A program made the position numbers and the translations under genes. From the NCBI GenBank assembly GCA_944386225.1, contig CALXAH010000001.1, forward strand, positions 1 to 64,000: 64,000 nt of DNA. Direction: 5' to 3'. The stretch comes from an uncultured Gemmiger sp. (GTDB lineage Bacteria > Bacillota > Clostridia > Oscillospirales > Ruminococcaceae). The notes under the pieces are model-generated. The model made no database searches. It was not told where the DNA came from and saw only the letters and a list, made by a program, of their open reading frames with translations. This document shows, in pieces, positions 25,080 through 32,890 of this stretch; position 1 is the stretch's first letter; every line of letters begins with the position of its first letter.

Positions 25080-25880
25080 TTACGGATTCCACTCACCCCG
25101 GCGGGCGGCCAGCTGCTCCAGAAAGGCGGCCACGCCCTCCTGTTCCGGGCCGGGAACGGTCAGCCGGGCGGCGGCGCGCAGGGATTCGGGCGCTTGTTCC
25201 ACCGTGACCGGCAATGCGGCCAGCGCCAGAAGCGGCCGGTCGTTCTCCGCGTCCCCGGCGGCGGCCAGCCCCTCGGGGGAAAGGCCCAGCGCCGCCAGAG
25301 CGGCCCTCACCCCCACCGCCTTATCGGTGTCCGGCGGGCAGACGTCGTACCGTTCGGGGGCAAAGGGCACCAGGTTCAGGCCCAGGTGACCGTACCGTTC
25401 TGCAAAGCCCGCCGCGCCCTCGGGGGGCATGCAGCACTGGGCGGCAAAGGGTTTGCCCTCCAGATGGCGGTCCTGGTCTTCCCCGTCCCGCAGCATTCCC
25501 GCCGGGTAGAAGCCGGCCATCCGGTCGTAGCCCACATAGGCGTAGTAGGCCTCCGGATAGGCAAAGGCGATGGGGTAATCGTAGTCCTCGCACCAGTCCA
25601 CCAGGGCGTACATCGGCTGGTCGTCCAGGCTGCGGGCGGCCAGGGTGCGGCCCTCCCCGTCCAGTACCAGCGCCCCGGCGGAATACACCGCCGCGTTGGG
25701 CACAAAGCCCCCCAGCAGGGCGGGCGGCACGGCGCACACGGCGCGGCCGGTGGCCACGATCACCCGGATGCCGCTGGCTTGCACCGCCCGCAGGGCGGCC
25801 ACGGTGCGGGCGGAAAGCCGGTGGGTTCCCCGGGGCAGCAGGGTGCCATCCAGATCCAGGGCTACGGCGGTAATGGTCAT
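25080..25880 (-). CDS. HAD-superfamily (Cof-type) phosphatase
   Basis: This 266-residue hydrolase has the Cof subfamily layout. Motif I DLDGTL (residues 8-13) supplies the nucleophile Asp. Motif II is VATGR, and a C2 cap follows (about 85-180). Motif IV AAGDAENDRPLL is present with its usual Lys upstream (DKAVGVRAAL). Such enzymes dephosphorylate sugar phosphates or FMN-like compounds; the substrate cannot be read from sequence. ATG 25880 follows AAGGAGG. It is divergent from azlCD. Confidence 0.9.
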   Translation of the reverse strand: MTITAVALDLDGTLLPRGTHRLSARTVAALRAVQASGIRVIVATGRAVCAVPPALLGGFVPNAAVYSAGALVLDGEGRTLAARSLDDQPMYALVDWCEDYDYPIAFAYPEAYYAYVGYDRMAGFYPAGMLRDGEDQDRHLEGKPFAAQCCMPPEGAAGFAERYGHLGLNLVPFAPERYDVCPPDTDKAVGVRAALAALGLSPEGLAAAGDAENDRPLLALAALPVTVEQAPESLRAAARLTVPGPEQEGVAAFLEQLAARRGEWNP

Positions 25881-25905
25881 ACAGGTTTCCTCCTTGGGCA
25901 GGCGC

Positions 25906-25934
25906 TTGCGTTTTGGCACGCTTGCGTGTATCAT
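25906..25934 (+). promoter_or_regulatory. Possible promoter of azlCD
   Basis: TTGCGT (25906-25911) and TATCAT (25929-25934) are 17 bp apart, 82 bp before azlC. Confidence 0.35.
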
Positions 25935-25970
25935 GAACTATTGTGAGCGGGGCTGTGCCCCGTCCTGACA

Positions 25971-26000
25971 AGTATACCATCCCGGCGGGGGCCGGGGCAA
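25971..26000 (-). promoter_or_regulatory. Promoter of the HAD gene
   Basis: On the minus strand TTGCCC (25995-26000) and extended TGGTATACT (-10 at 25971-25976) are 18 bp apart. The leader contains the palindrome GGGGCTGTGCCCC (25950-25962). Confidence 0.55.
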
Positions 26001-26015
26001 GGGAGGGGCGTTTTC

Positions 26016-26732
26016 ATGCGCACAGAATGGCGCGACGGGCTGCGGGACGGATTGCCCATCGCGGTGGGATATTTTGCGGTAAGTTTCAGTTTCGGCCTGC
26101 TGGCCACCCAGGCGGGGCTGACCGCCTTTCAGGCCGGGCTGATCAGCCTGACCAACCTGACCAGCGCGGGGCAGTTTGCCGGGCTGACCATCATCACGGC
26201 GGGGGCGGGCCTGGGCGAGATGGCGCTGACCCAGCTGGTGATCAATCTGCGGTATGCCCTGATGAGCCTGGCGCTGGGCCAGAAGCTGGGGCCGCAGGTG
26301 GGCACCCTCAAGCGGTGCCTGATCGCCTTTGTGGACACGGATGAAATTTTTGCGGTGGCCATGGGCCGGCCCGGCCGGCCCACCCCGGCCTACATGGGCG
26401 GTCTTGGCTTTCTGCCGCTGCTGGGCTGGACCGGCGGCACCCTGACCGGGGCGCTGGCCAGCGGCGTACTGCCTGCGGCGGTGATCAGCGCGCTGGGCAT
26501 TGCGCTGTATTGTATGTTCGTGGCGGTGGTGGCCCCGGTGGCCCGGCGCAGCCGCCCGGTGCTGGCGGTGGTGGGCATCGCGCTGGTGTGCAGCTGCCTG
26601 ATGAGCTGGGTTCCGGTGCTCAGGCAGATCTCGGCGGGCACGGCCATCATTTTGTGCACCGTGGCGGCGGCGGCCCTGGGGGCCTGGCTGTTCCCGGTGG
26701 AGGAACCGGCCCAGGGAGGTGACGCGGCATGA
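26016..26732 (+). CDS. azlC: AzlC-family branched-chain amino acid exporter subunit
   Basis: This 238-residue membrane protein matches AzlC/YgaZ: an N-terminal GLPIAVGYFAVSFSFGLLA segment, then the conserved INLRYALMSLALGQKL and FVDTDEIFAVA stretches, and about six helices. With its small partner AzlD, which overlaps by 4 bp (ATGA at 26729-26732), it forms an exporter of branched-chain amino acids or analogues. The start follows GGGAGGGG. Confidence 0.92.
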   Translation: MRTEWRDGLRDGLPIAVGYFAVSFSFGLLATQAGLTAFQAGLISLTNLTSAGQFAGLTIITAGAGLGEMALTQLVINLRYALMSLALGQKLGPQVGTLKRCLIAFVDTDEIFAVAMGRPGRPTPAYMGGLGFLPLLGWTGGTLTGALASGVLPAAVISALGIALYCMFVAVVAPVARRSRPVLAVVGIALVCSCLMSWVPVLRQISAGTAIILCTVAAAALGAWLFPVEEPAQGGDAA

Positions 26733-27070
26733 TCTATCTGTACATTCTGGTGATGGCGGTGGTCACCTATCTGATCCGCATGCTGCCGCTGACCTTGCTG
26801 CGCAAACCGGTTAAAAGCCGGTTCGTCCGGTCGTTTCTGTTCTATGTGCCCTACGCCTGCCTGACCGCCATGACGGTGCCGGCCATCTTCACCTGCACCC
26901 AGAGCCCGGTGAGCGCCATCGCGGGGTTTGCGGTGGCCATCGTGCTGGGCCTGCGGAACAAAGGCCTGATGACGGTGGCGGCGGCGGGCTGCATCACGGT
27001 GTTTGCCGTGGAGCGGCTGCTGGCGCTGCTGGACGGCACCCTGTTCGGCGTGACGGTGCTACTGGGATAA
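26729..27070 (+). CDS. azlD: AzlD-family transporter subunit
   Basis: This 113-residue protein has three to four hydrophobic helices and the AzlD/YgaH features VVTYLIRMLPLTLLRKP and FLFYVPYACLTAMTVPAIF. It is the small partner of AzlC, with coupled translation, followed by a terminator. Confidence 0.9.
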   Translation: MIYLYILVMAVVTYLIRMLPLTLLRKPVKSRFVRSFLFYVPYACLTAMTVPAIFTCTQSPVSAIAGFAVAIVLGLRNKGLMTVAAAGCITVFAVERLLALLDGTLFGVTVLLG

Positions 27071-27079
27071 AAACCATAC

Positions 27080-27120
27080 AAAAAACCGGCCTCCCGAAGC
27101 GGGAGGCCGGTTTTGTTTTG
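27080..27120. terminator. Bidirectional terminator between azlD and rnfB
   Basis: A 13-bp stem (AACCGGCCTCCCG pairing with CGGGAGGCCGGTT) is flanked by AAAA and TTTTGTTTTG. Confidence 0.88.
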
Positions 27121-27124
27121 CCGT

Positions 27125-27916
27125 TTATACCTGGCCAGGCAGGTGGATGACCTTCTTGGGGCAGACTTCCATGCAGGTGCCGCAGCCGGTGCACTTGGCG
27201 TAGTCGATGCGGGCCACGTTGCCCGCCACCTTGATGGCCTGTTCCGGGCAGCTCTTCTCACACTTCATGCAGGCGATGCAGCCGGCGCTGCACTCCTTGT
27301 TGGTGGCGGCGCCCTTTTCATGGTTGGCGCACATCACCACAGGCTTCTGCTTCTCTTCGTACATCCAGATGATCTTGTGGGGGCAGGCCGCCTTGCAGGC
27401 GCCGCAGCCGGTGCACTTGGCCGGGTCCACCTTGGCCAGGCCGTTCTCCACATGGATGGCGTCGAACTGGCAGGCCTTGACGCAGTCACCCAGGCCGATG
27501 CAGCCGAAGGTGCAGGCATTGGGGCCGCCGTACAGGGCATTGGCCGCCGCGCAGCTGGAAATACCCTTGTAATCGTACTTCTGCTTGCAGACGCCGTTTT
27601 CGCCCTTGCAGGCCACCACCGCGCAGACGGTACGGGTGGCACCGGCCTCCACGCCCATCACGGCAGCGGCATCCGCCGCGGCCTTGGCGCCGCCGGGCAC
27701 GCACTTATTGACCGGGGCGCCCTCCACGATGGCCTTGGCGTAGTCGGCACAGCCGGCGTAGCCGCAGGCGCCGCAGTTGGCGCCGGGCAGGCAGGCCTGC
27801 ACCTGGCCCACGCGGGGGTCCTCCTCCACGGCCATGAAGCGGGCGGCCAGCACCAGGATCACGGCGCCCAGCAGGCCCACAACGGTGACCAGAATGATTG
27901 CCATAGCAATGGTCAT
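27125..27916 (-). CDS. rnfB: Rnf complex iron-sulfur subunit RnfB
   Basis: This 263-residue subunit takes electrons from reduced ferredoxin in the Rnf ion-translocating ferredoxin:NAD oxidoreductase. An N-terminal membrane helix (about residues 5-27) is followed by the 4Fe-4S domain with GANCGACGYAGC. Several CxxCxxC clusters then follow (CTFGCIGLGDCVKAC, CTGCGACKAACP, CIACMKCEKSCP, CTGCGTCMEVCP), giving many [4Fe-4S] centres as in clostridial RnfB. It is the last gene of the rnfCDGEAB operon. Confidence 0.96.
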   Translation of the reverse strand: MTIAMAIILVTVVGLLGAVILVLAARFMAVEEDPRVGQVQACLPGANCGACGYAGCADYAKAIVEGAPVNKCVPGGAKAAADAAAVMGVEAGATRTVCAVVACKGENGVCKQKYDYKGISSCAAANALYGGPNACTFGCIGLGDCVKACQFDAIHVENGLAKVDPAKCTGCGACKAACPHKIIWMYEEKQKPVVMCANHEKGAATNKECSAGCIACMKCEKSCPEQAIKVAGNVARIDYAKCTGCGTCMEVCPKKVIHLPGQV

Positions 27917-27931
27917 AGGTTGGTTCCTCCT

Positions 27932-28540
27932 TTAAGCCGCAGTTTTGAAGATGGCGTCCACGATGCCGCCGAAGCCCGTGAAGGACAGGCTGACGATGGC
28001 CGCGGAAACCAGGGTGATGGGCAGGCCCTCGAAACACTTGGGGGGCTGCGCGTCTTCCAGGCGCTGACGCACGCCGCTGAACAGCACCATGGCCAGCATG
28101 AAGCCGAAGCCCGCGCCGGCGGCGCAGACGATGGACTCCGCAAAGTTGTAACCGTTGTCGATGTTCAGGATGGTAACGCCCAGCACCGCGCAGTTGGTGG
28201 TGATCAGGGGCAGGTACACGCCCAGAGCCTTGTGCAGCGGGGGCATGTACTTCTTCATGGCGATCTCGATCAGCTGAACCAGCACGGCGATCACCAGGAT
28301 AAAGACGATGGTCTGCAGGTAGCCCAGATCCCAGCGGCCGTCCGCCGGGGTGAGCAGGAAGGTCTGGATGGGCCAGGTCACCGCGGTGGCCAGCACCATA
28401 ACAAAGACGACCGCGCAGCTCATGCCGAAGGCGGAGTCCAGCTTTTTGGACACGCCCAGGAAGGGGCAGATGCCCAGGAACTGCACCAGAACGTAGTTAT
28501 TCACCAGAATCATGGTGAAGAAAATGGCAGCAAGCTCCAT
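27932..28540 (-). CDS. rnfA: Rnf complex membrane subunit RnfA
   Basis: This 202-residue protein has six membrane helices and the RnfA signature VNNYVLVQFLGICPFLGVSKK near the N-terminus plus LPLITTNCAVLGV. RnfA and RnfE form the membrane pair that holds a buried iron-sulfur centre and carries electrons across the membrane. Its start codon overlaps the end of rnfE by one base. Confidence 0.96.
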   Translation of the reverse strand: MELAAIFFTMILVNNYVLVQFLGICPFLGVSKKLDSAFGMSCAVVFVMVLATAVTWPIQTFLLTPADGRWDLGYLQTIVFILVIAVLVQLIEIAMKKYMPPLHKALGVYLPLITTNCAVLGVTILNIDNGYNFAESIVCAAGAGFGFMLAMVLFSGVRQRLEDAQPPKCFEGLPITLVSAAIVSLSFTGFGGIVDAIFKTAA

Positions 28541-29211
28541 TATTCACACTCCCCTTTCCCGGCGCAGGCGCCCTTGCTGGGGCAGCCTTCGCAGCCGATG
28601 CTCCGCTTGATGCGGTTGTTGGTTTTGATCTCGATCCACACCACGATGGCCATGAACAGGCCGAAGGTGAAGAAGCCGCCGGGCGCGGAACCCATCAGGG
28701 TGAAGCGGTCCAGGCTCTCGGGCAGGATCATCAGACCGAAGATGCTGCCCTTGCTGATCAGCTCACGGAAGGAGCCCATCAGCACCAGGGTCAGGGTGAA
28801 GCCCAGGCCCATGCCCACGCCGTCCAGCGCGCTGTCCACAACCTTGTTCTTGGAAGCGAACATCTCGGCACGGCCCAGGATGATGCAGTTGACCACGATC
28901 AGGGGCAGATACACGCCCAGGGCGGTATCCAGATCCTTGAAGAAGGCCTTGACCAGCATCTGCACGATGGTAACGAAGGTAGCGATAATGGTGATATAGG
29001 CCGGCAGGCGCACCTTGTCGGGAATGACCTTGCGCAGCGCACTGATCACGATGTTGGAACAGATCAGCACGAAGGTGGCCGCGATGCCCATGCCCAGGCC
29101 GCTGGAAGCCGCGGTGGTAACCGCCAGGGTGGGGCAGGTGCCCAGCACCAGGCGCAGGACCGGGTTCTCCTTAAGCAGGCCGTTGGTCAGGGTTTTGACT
29201 TTGCTGTTCAT
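28540..29211 (-). CDS. rnfE: Rnf complex membrane subunit RnfE
   Basis: This 223-residue membrane subunit is homologous to RnfA, with six helices, NPVLRLVLGTCPTLAVTTAASSGLGMG and LPLIVVNCIILGRAEMFA. The C-terminus has an extra cytoplasmic tail rich in cysteine (CEGCPSKGACAGKGECE, spacing C-x2-C-x5-C-x5-C), which could bind a metal or extra cluster. It overlaps rnfA by one base and lies 3 bp after rnfG. Confidence 0.94.
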   Translation of the reverse strand: MNSKVKTLTNGLLKENPVLRLVLGTCPTLAVTTAASSGLGMGIAATFVLICSNIVISALRKVIPDKVRLPAYITIIATFVTIVQMLVKAFFKDLDTALGVYLPLIVVNCIILGRAEMFASKNKVVDSALDGVGMGLGFTLTLVLMGSFRELISKGSIFGLMILPESLDRFTLMGSAPGGFFTFGLFMAIVVWIEIKTNNRIKRSIGCEGCPSKGACAGKGECE

Positions 29212-29214
29212 TGA

Positions 29215-30195
29215 TTAGTTGCCCCCCTTCATCGTCTGGAAGATCTCCATGCAGGCGGCAACACCGGTCTTGACGCCGTTGCTGGAGAGGGTAGCACCAG
29301 CCAGAGCGTCCACGCCGTCCACGGCAGCCGCATCGGACAGGCCCACGAACTGGTCGGTGTAGGCAGCCTCGCCAACCGGCGTACCGATGCCCTGGGTCTG
29401 GCCGGAAACGTCCACCCACAGGCCGGCCACAACGCCCTCGGCGTCAAAGCTCACAGCCACGGTCATGGGCGCAAAGCCTTCGGCTTCCACGGCCACCAGG
29501 GTCAGCGCGCCGTCGGCGCTGGTGTAGGCGGCCACAGCGCCCTCGGCGCTGGCCTCAGCGGCGCCCTCGCCCAGCAGGGCGGTCACCGCTTCGTCCAGGG
29601 TGGCGGGGGCGGCCACTTCCACAGCGGCCTCCTGGCCCAGGGCCACTTCCGCAAAGCAGCTCAGGGCGCTGTTCACCGCGTTCACAACCGCGGTGCTGGA
29701 AACGGTAGCGCCGGACAGGCCGTTCACGCCGTCGCTGCCCAGGGCCACGCTGCCGCTCTTGCCGGTCAGCTCAGCCGCAAAGGTAGCGCCGTCGGCACTG
29801 CCGTCCCACAGACGGGCGCCGAAACCGCTGGTCTCAGAGTTCTGCATGAAGGACACGCCGGTGATGACACCGTTCATATCCACACCCACGATCACGGGCA
29901 CGTCGCCGCCGAAGCCCTTGCCGATCGCCTTGAAGGCGTAGCCGGTGCCGTTATCGGCCTTGACAGCCTCCTCCACGCCGGTGGTGGCAAAGCCTTCCAC
30001 GCTGGTGAAATTGTCCGCGCCGGGCAGCACTTCAAAGTAGGCGGCGTAGGCAGCCTGCTGCTCCTGCGCCTTGATGATGGGCGCGGTGAAGTAGTTGGTC
30101 ACCGCCAGCAGGGTGCTGGTGATCAGGCAGATCACGACCAGCACCACAATGGGTTTGACCACGTTTTCATAATTGTTGTTCTTTTTGTTAGCCAT
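29215..30195 (-). CDS. rnfG: Rnf complex flavoprotein RnfG with two FMN-binding domains
   Basis: This 326-residue subunit carries covalently bound FMN outside the membrane and passes electrons within Rnf. After one helix (about residues 16-36) there are two FMN_bind units instead of the usual one. The first ends in NGLSGATVSS (flavinylated Thr about residue 164) and the second in DALAGATLSS (Thr about 302). A linker rich in Ala and Glu joins them. Ordinary RnfG is about 180-210 residues. ATG 30195 overlaps the rnfD stop by 8 bp and follows GGGAGGT; an in-frame GTG at 30207 lacks proper spacing. Confidence 0.92.
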   Translation of the reverse strand: MANKKNNNYENVVKPIVVLVVICLITSTLLAVTNYFTAPIIKAQEQQAAYAAYFEVLPGADNFTSVEGFATTGVEEAVKADNGTGYAFKAIGKGFGGDVPVIVGVDMNGVITGVSFMQNSETSGFGARLWDGSADGATFAAELTGKSGSVALGSDGVNGLSGATVSSTAVVNAVNSALSCFAEVALGQEAAVEVAAPATLDEAVTALLGEGAAEASAEGAVAAYTSADGALTLVAVEAEGFAPMTVAVSFDAEGVVAGLWVDVSGQTQGIGTPVGEAAYTDQFVGLSDAAAVDGVDALAGATLSSNGVKTGVAACMEIFQTMKGGN

Positions 30196-31117
30196 GTTTC
30201 TTGCCACCTCCCAGAGGTACCTGACGGGTCAGGTTGTTGATGTAGGGCACCAGCAGGTTCATGAACAGGATGGCATAGGAAACACCCTCCGGCAGATCGC
30301 CCCATATACGGATGGCAAAGGTGATCAGGCCCAGGCCCAGGCCGAACACCAGCTTGCCCCACAGGGTGAAGGGGCTGGTGACGTAGTCGGTGGCCATGAA
30401 GACCGCGCCGAACAGCAGGCCGCCCGTGAGCAGGTTGGCCAGCACAGGCTCGCCCGCGATGGCAAACAGCACGGCCACGGTGGCCAGGTAGGTAACCGGG
30501 ATCACCGGGCTGATGGTACGGGTGATCAGCAGCCAGGCAAGGCCGATCAGGATGGCCAGGCTGCAGGTCTCGCCCATGACGCCGCCGTATTTGCCCAGGA
30601 ACAGATCCAGCACGGGCAGGCTGCCCATGTCGGCGGTCTGCAGCGGGGTGGCGCTGCTCAGGGCGTCCACCGTGACGCAGTCGGGGATGACCACGGCGGT
30701 CATGCGGGAAGCAAAGCCGCTGAACAGGGCGATACGGGCCACCAGAGCCGGGTTGGCAAAGTTGGCGCCGATGCCGCCGAACAGCTGCTTGACGATCACG
30801 ATGGCGATGAAGGCGCCCACCACGGCGATCCACAGGGGCATGGTGACGGGCATGTTCAAAGCCAGGATGATGCCGGTAACCACGGCGGACAGATCGCCCA
30901 CCGGGTTGGGTTTCTTCATGATCAGGCAGTACAGATACTCAAAGCCCACGCAGGCGGCGGTGGTCACGCCCACCAGCAGCAGCGCCTGCCAGCCGAAGAT
31001 CAGCGCCGCGGCCACGATGCAGGGCACCAGGGCGGCGATCACGTTGCCCATCAGCCCGCGGGTGGTGTCCCGGCCGGTGATGTGGGGCGAGGCGGTAACA
31101 AGCAAGCGGTTTTCCAT
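30188..31117 (-). CDS. rnfD: Rnf complex flavoprotein subunit RnfD
   Basis: This 309-residue integral membrane subunit has about eight helices. The covalent FMN site is in VTVDALSSATPLQ, where Thr in the SSAT motif is the expected attachment residue. SPHITGRDTTRGLMGNVIAALVP at the N-terminus is the family signature. It abuts rnfC and overlaps rnfG by 8 bp. Confidence 0.95.
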   Translation of the reverse strand: MENRLLVTASPHITGRDTTRGLMGNVIAALVPCIVAAALIFGWQALLLVGVTTAACVGFEYLYCLIMKKPNPVGDLSAVVTGIILALNMPVTMPLWIAVVGAFIAIVIVKQLFGGIGANFANPALVARIALFSGFASRMTAVVIPDCVTVDALSSATPLQTADMGSLPVLDLFLGKYGGVMGETCSLAILIGLAWLLITRTISPVIPVTYLATVAVLFAIAGEPVLANLLTGGLLFGAVFMATDYVTSPFTLWGKLVFGLGLGLITFAIRIWGDLPEGVSYAILFMNLLVPYINNLTRQVPLGGGKKHG

Positions 31118-32428
31118 TTATTTCTTGCCTCCTTTTCTCTGCAGCTCCTTGGCAAGGCTCATGGTCTGGGTGACCGGGCGCTTGGCGGGGCAGACATAGC
31201 TGCAGGTGCCGCACAGCACGCACAGGTCAACCTGCAGCGTGGTGAGGGCGGCCACGTCTTTCTTCTGGAACGCACCGGCGATCTGCACAGGGGCCAGGCC
31301 CATGGGGCAGCCCTCGATGCAGCGGCCGCAGCGGATGCAGGGGCCGGGCGCGGGCAGCACGGCGGCCTTGTCGCTGACCAGCAGCAGGCCGTTGTTCTGG
31401 CGGATCACCGGGAAGCTGGTATCGGCCAGGCAGACGCCCATCATGGGGCCGCCGCAGATGACCTTGCCCAGGGTGACGCCTTCCTTCAGGCCCACGAAAT
31501 CGATCACGTCCTGCGCGGGGGTACCCACGATGACCTCCACGTTGCAGGCCTTGGCGGCGGCATCGCCGTCCACGGTCAGGCGCTTGGTGGTCAGGGGCAT
31601 GCCGGTGGCCAGGAACTTGCCCAGGGTGGAGATGGTGGTGACGTTCATCACGATCACGCCCACGTCGCTGGGCAGCCCGCCGCGGGGAACCTCACGGCCG
31701 GTGGTGCTCTCGATCAGGGTCTTTTCCGCGCCCTGGGGGTAACGGCTGGCCAGAGGCTTTACCTCCACGCCGGCCATTCCGCTGATCAGGCTGCACATCA
31801 GATCGATGCACTCGGGCTTGTTGCGCTCGATGCCGATCACGCAGTGCTTGATCTCCATATACTTCATCACGGCCTCGATGCCGCTGATGACCGTCTCGCT
31901 GTTTTCCAGGAATTCCCGGGTATCAGCGGTCAGGTAGGGCTCGCACTCGGCCCCGTTGATGACCAGGGTGTCCACCGGGGTCTTGGGGCTGAGCTTGACG
32001 GCGGTGGGGAAGCCCGCGCCGCCCAGGCCCACCAGGCCGCAATCCTGCGCAGCCTTGACCAGGCCCGCCTTGTCGGTGACAACCGGCGGCTGCACCGACG
32101 GGTCCACCGTCTGCTGGCCGTCCGGCACGATCACGACGGCCTCCATCACGGCGCCGTTCGAGCCCACAACGGTCTCGATGCCGCTGACGGTGCCGGACAC
32201 GCCGGAGTAGATGTTGGCACTGACAAAGCCTCCCGCTTTGCCCACCAGGGTGCCCACCTGGACGGTGTCGCCTTTCTTGACCACCGGGGTGCAGGGTGCG
32301 CCGATGTGCTGCTGCATGGGCAGCACGATGCGCGCGGGCAGCGGCATTTTAACCGTTGCCATACCCGCCGTCGCCTTTTCGTGCGGGACGTTTGCCCCGA
32401 GGGCCGAACGCTTCAGTTTTTTAAACAT
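31118..32428 (-). CDS. rnfC: Rnf complex NADH-binding subunit RnfC
   Basis: This 436-residue cytoplasmic subunit is where NAD+ is reduced. It has the N-terminal barrel region (MPLPARIVLPMQQHIGAPC), an NADH/FMN-binding part with GLGGAGFPTAVKL, and two [4Fe-4S] motifs near the C-terminus (CIRCGRCIEGCP and CVLCGTCSYVCP). It is the first gene of the operon, behind a strong promoter at 32508-32535. Confidence 0.96.
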   Translation of the reverse strand: MFKKLKRSALGANVPHEKATAGMATVKMPLPARIVLPMQQHIGAPCTPVVKKGDTVQVGTLVGKAGGFVSANIYSGVSGTVSGIETVVGSNGAVMEAVVIVPDGQQTVDPSVQPPVVTDKAGLVKAAQDCGLVGLGGAGFPTAVKLSPKTPVDTLVINGAECEPYLTADTREFLENSETVISGIEAVMKYMEIKHCVIGIERNKPECIDLMCSLISGMAGVEVKPLASRYPQGAEKTLIESTTGREVPRGGLPSDVGVIVMNVTTISTLGKFLATGMPLTTKRLTVDGDAAAKACNVEVIVGTPAQDVIDFVGLKEGVTLGKVICGGPMMGVCLADTSFPVIRQNNGLLLVSDKAAVLPAPGPCIRCGRCIEGCPMGLAPVQIAGAFQKKDVAALTTLQVDLCVLCGTCSYVCPAKRPVTQTMSLAKELQRKGGKK

Positions 32429-32507
32429 GGATTGAACGATCCCCCATTTCCTTGGATTCTGTACACCGTAAGAACCGTTTGTAATCTGACAAACAGCATA
32501 CTATCTT

Positions 32508-32535
32508 ATTGTACCATTTCCACGGGCGCTGTCAA
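32508..32535 (-). promoter_or_regulatory. Promoter of the rnf operon
   Basis: On the minus strand TTGACA (32530-32535) and TACAAT (32508-32513) are 16 bp apart with an extended TGG. The leader to rnfC is about 75 nt. Confidence 0.75.
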
Positions 32536-32606
32536 CAAAAAACTACGCGACAAACCCTGATTTGATGCGGATTCCGGCGCTTTTCACCTGTTAAAAAATA
32601 AACCGT

Positions 32607-32635
32607 TTGCACCGGCGCCTTTATTATGGTATACT
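32607..32635 (+). promoter_or_regulatory. Promoter of the 42-residue peptide gene
   Basis: TTGCAC (32607-32612) and extended TGGTATACT (-10 at 32630-32635) are exactly 17 bp apart. Confidence 0.8.
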
Positions 32636-32682
32636 GGAGAAAATCCCAGCGGGCCCCGGCCCCGAAAAAGGAGAGTTGCCCC

Positions 32683-32811
32683 GTGAAAACCCTTGTGAAG
32701 ATCCTGGTGCTGCTGGCCGCCCTGGCCGCCCTGCTGGCGGGGCTGTCCCTGCTGGAGCAGGAAAAGAGCCCCCGCTACGTGGAGATCTACGACGATCCGG
32801 ACGAAGAGTAA
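32683..32811 (+). CDS. Small single-helix membrane peptide
   Basis: This 42-residue peptide starts at a GTG, 9 bp after AAGGAG. It consists of a basic start, one membrane helix (LVKILVLLAALAALLAGLSLL) and an acidic tail ending YDDPDEE. It has its own strong promoter and a terminator, which supports a real gene. A longer reading from the ATG at 32626 would begin inside the promoter. I do not recognise a family. Small acidic-tailed membrane peptides often modulate a membrane complex, but its neighbour (rnf) is transcribed divergently and no partner is shown. Confidence 0.7.
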   Translation: MKTLVKILVLLAALAALLAGLSLLEQEKSPRYVEIYDDPDEE

Positions 32812-32830
32812 TCTTCTCCCAGCAGACGCA

Positions 32831-32868
32831 CAAAACCCGGCCCCTTTGCGGGGCCGGGTTTTCGTTTT
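32831..32868. terminator. Bidirectional terminator
   Basis: A 13-bp stem AAAACCCGGCCCC pairs with GGGGCCGGGTTTT between the small peptide gene and the convergent glycosyltransferase gene. Confidence 0.88.
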
Positions 32869-32890
32869 GGAAGTTTATTCCGGTACGCAG

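Noticed and set aside
22533..25946. Plus-strand frame of more than 1,100 codons over the xpaC-telA-TPM operon
   Set aside because: It is antisense to four recognisable genes, and the translation is Gln/His/Gly-rich with no domain.
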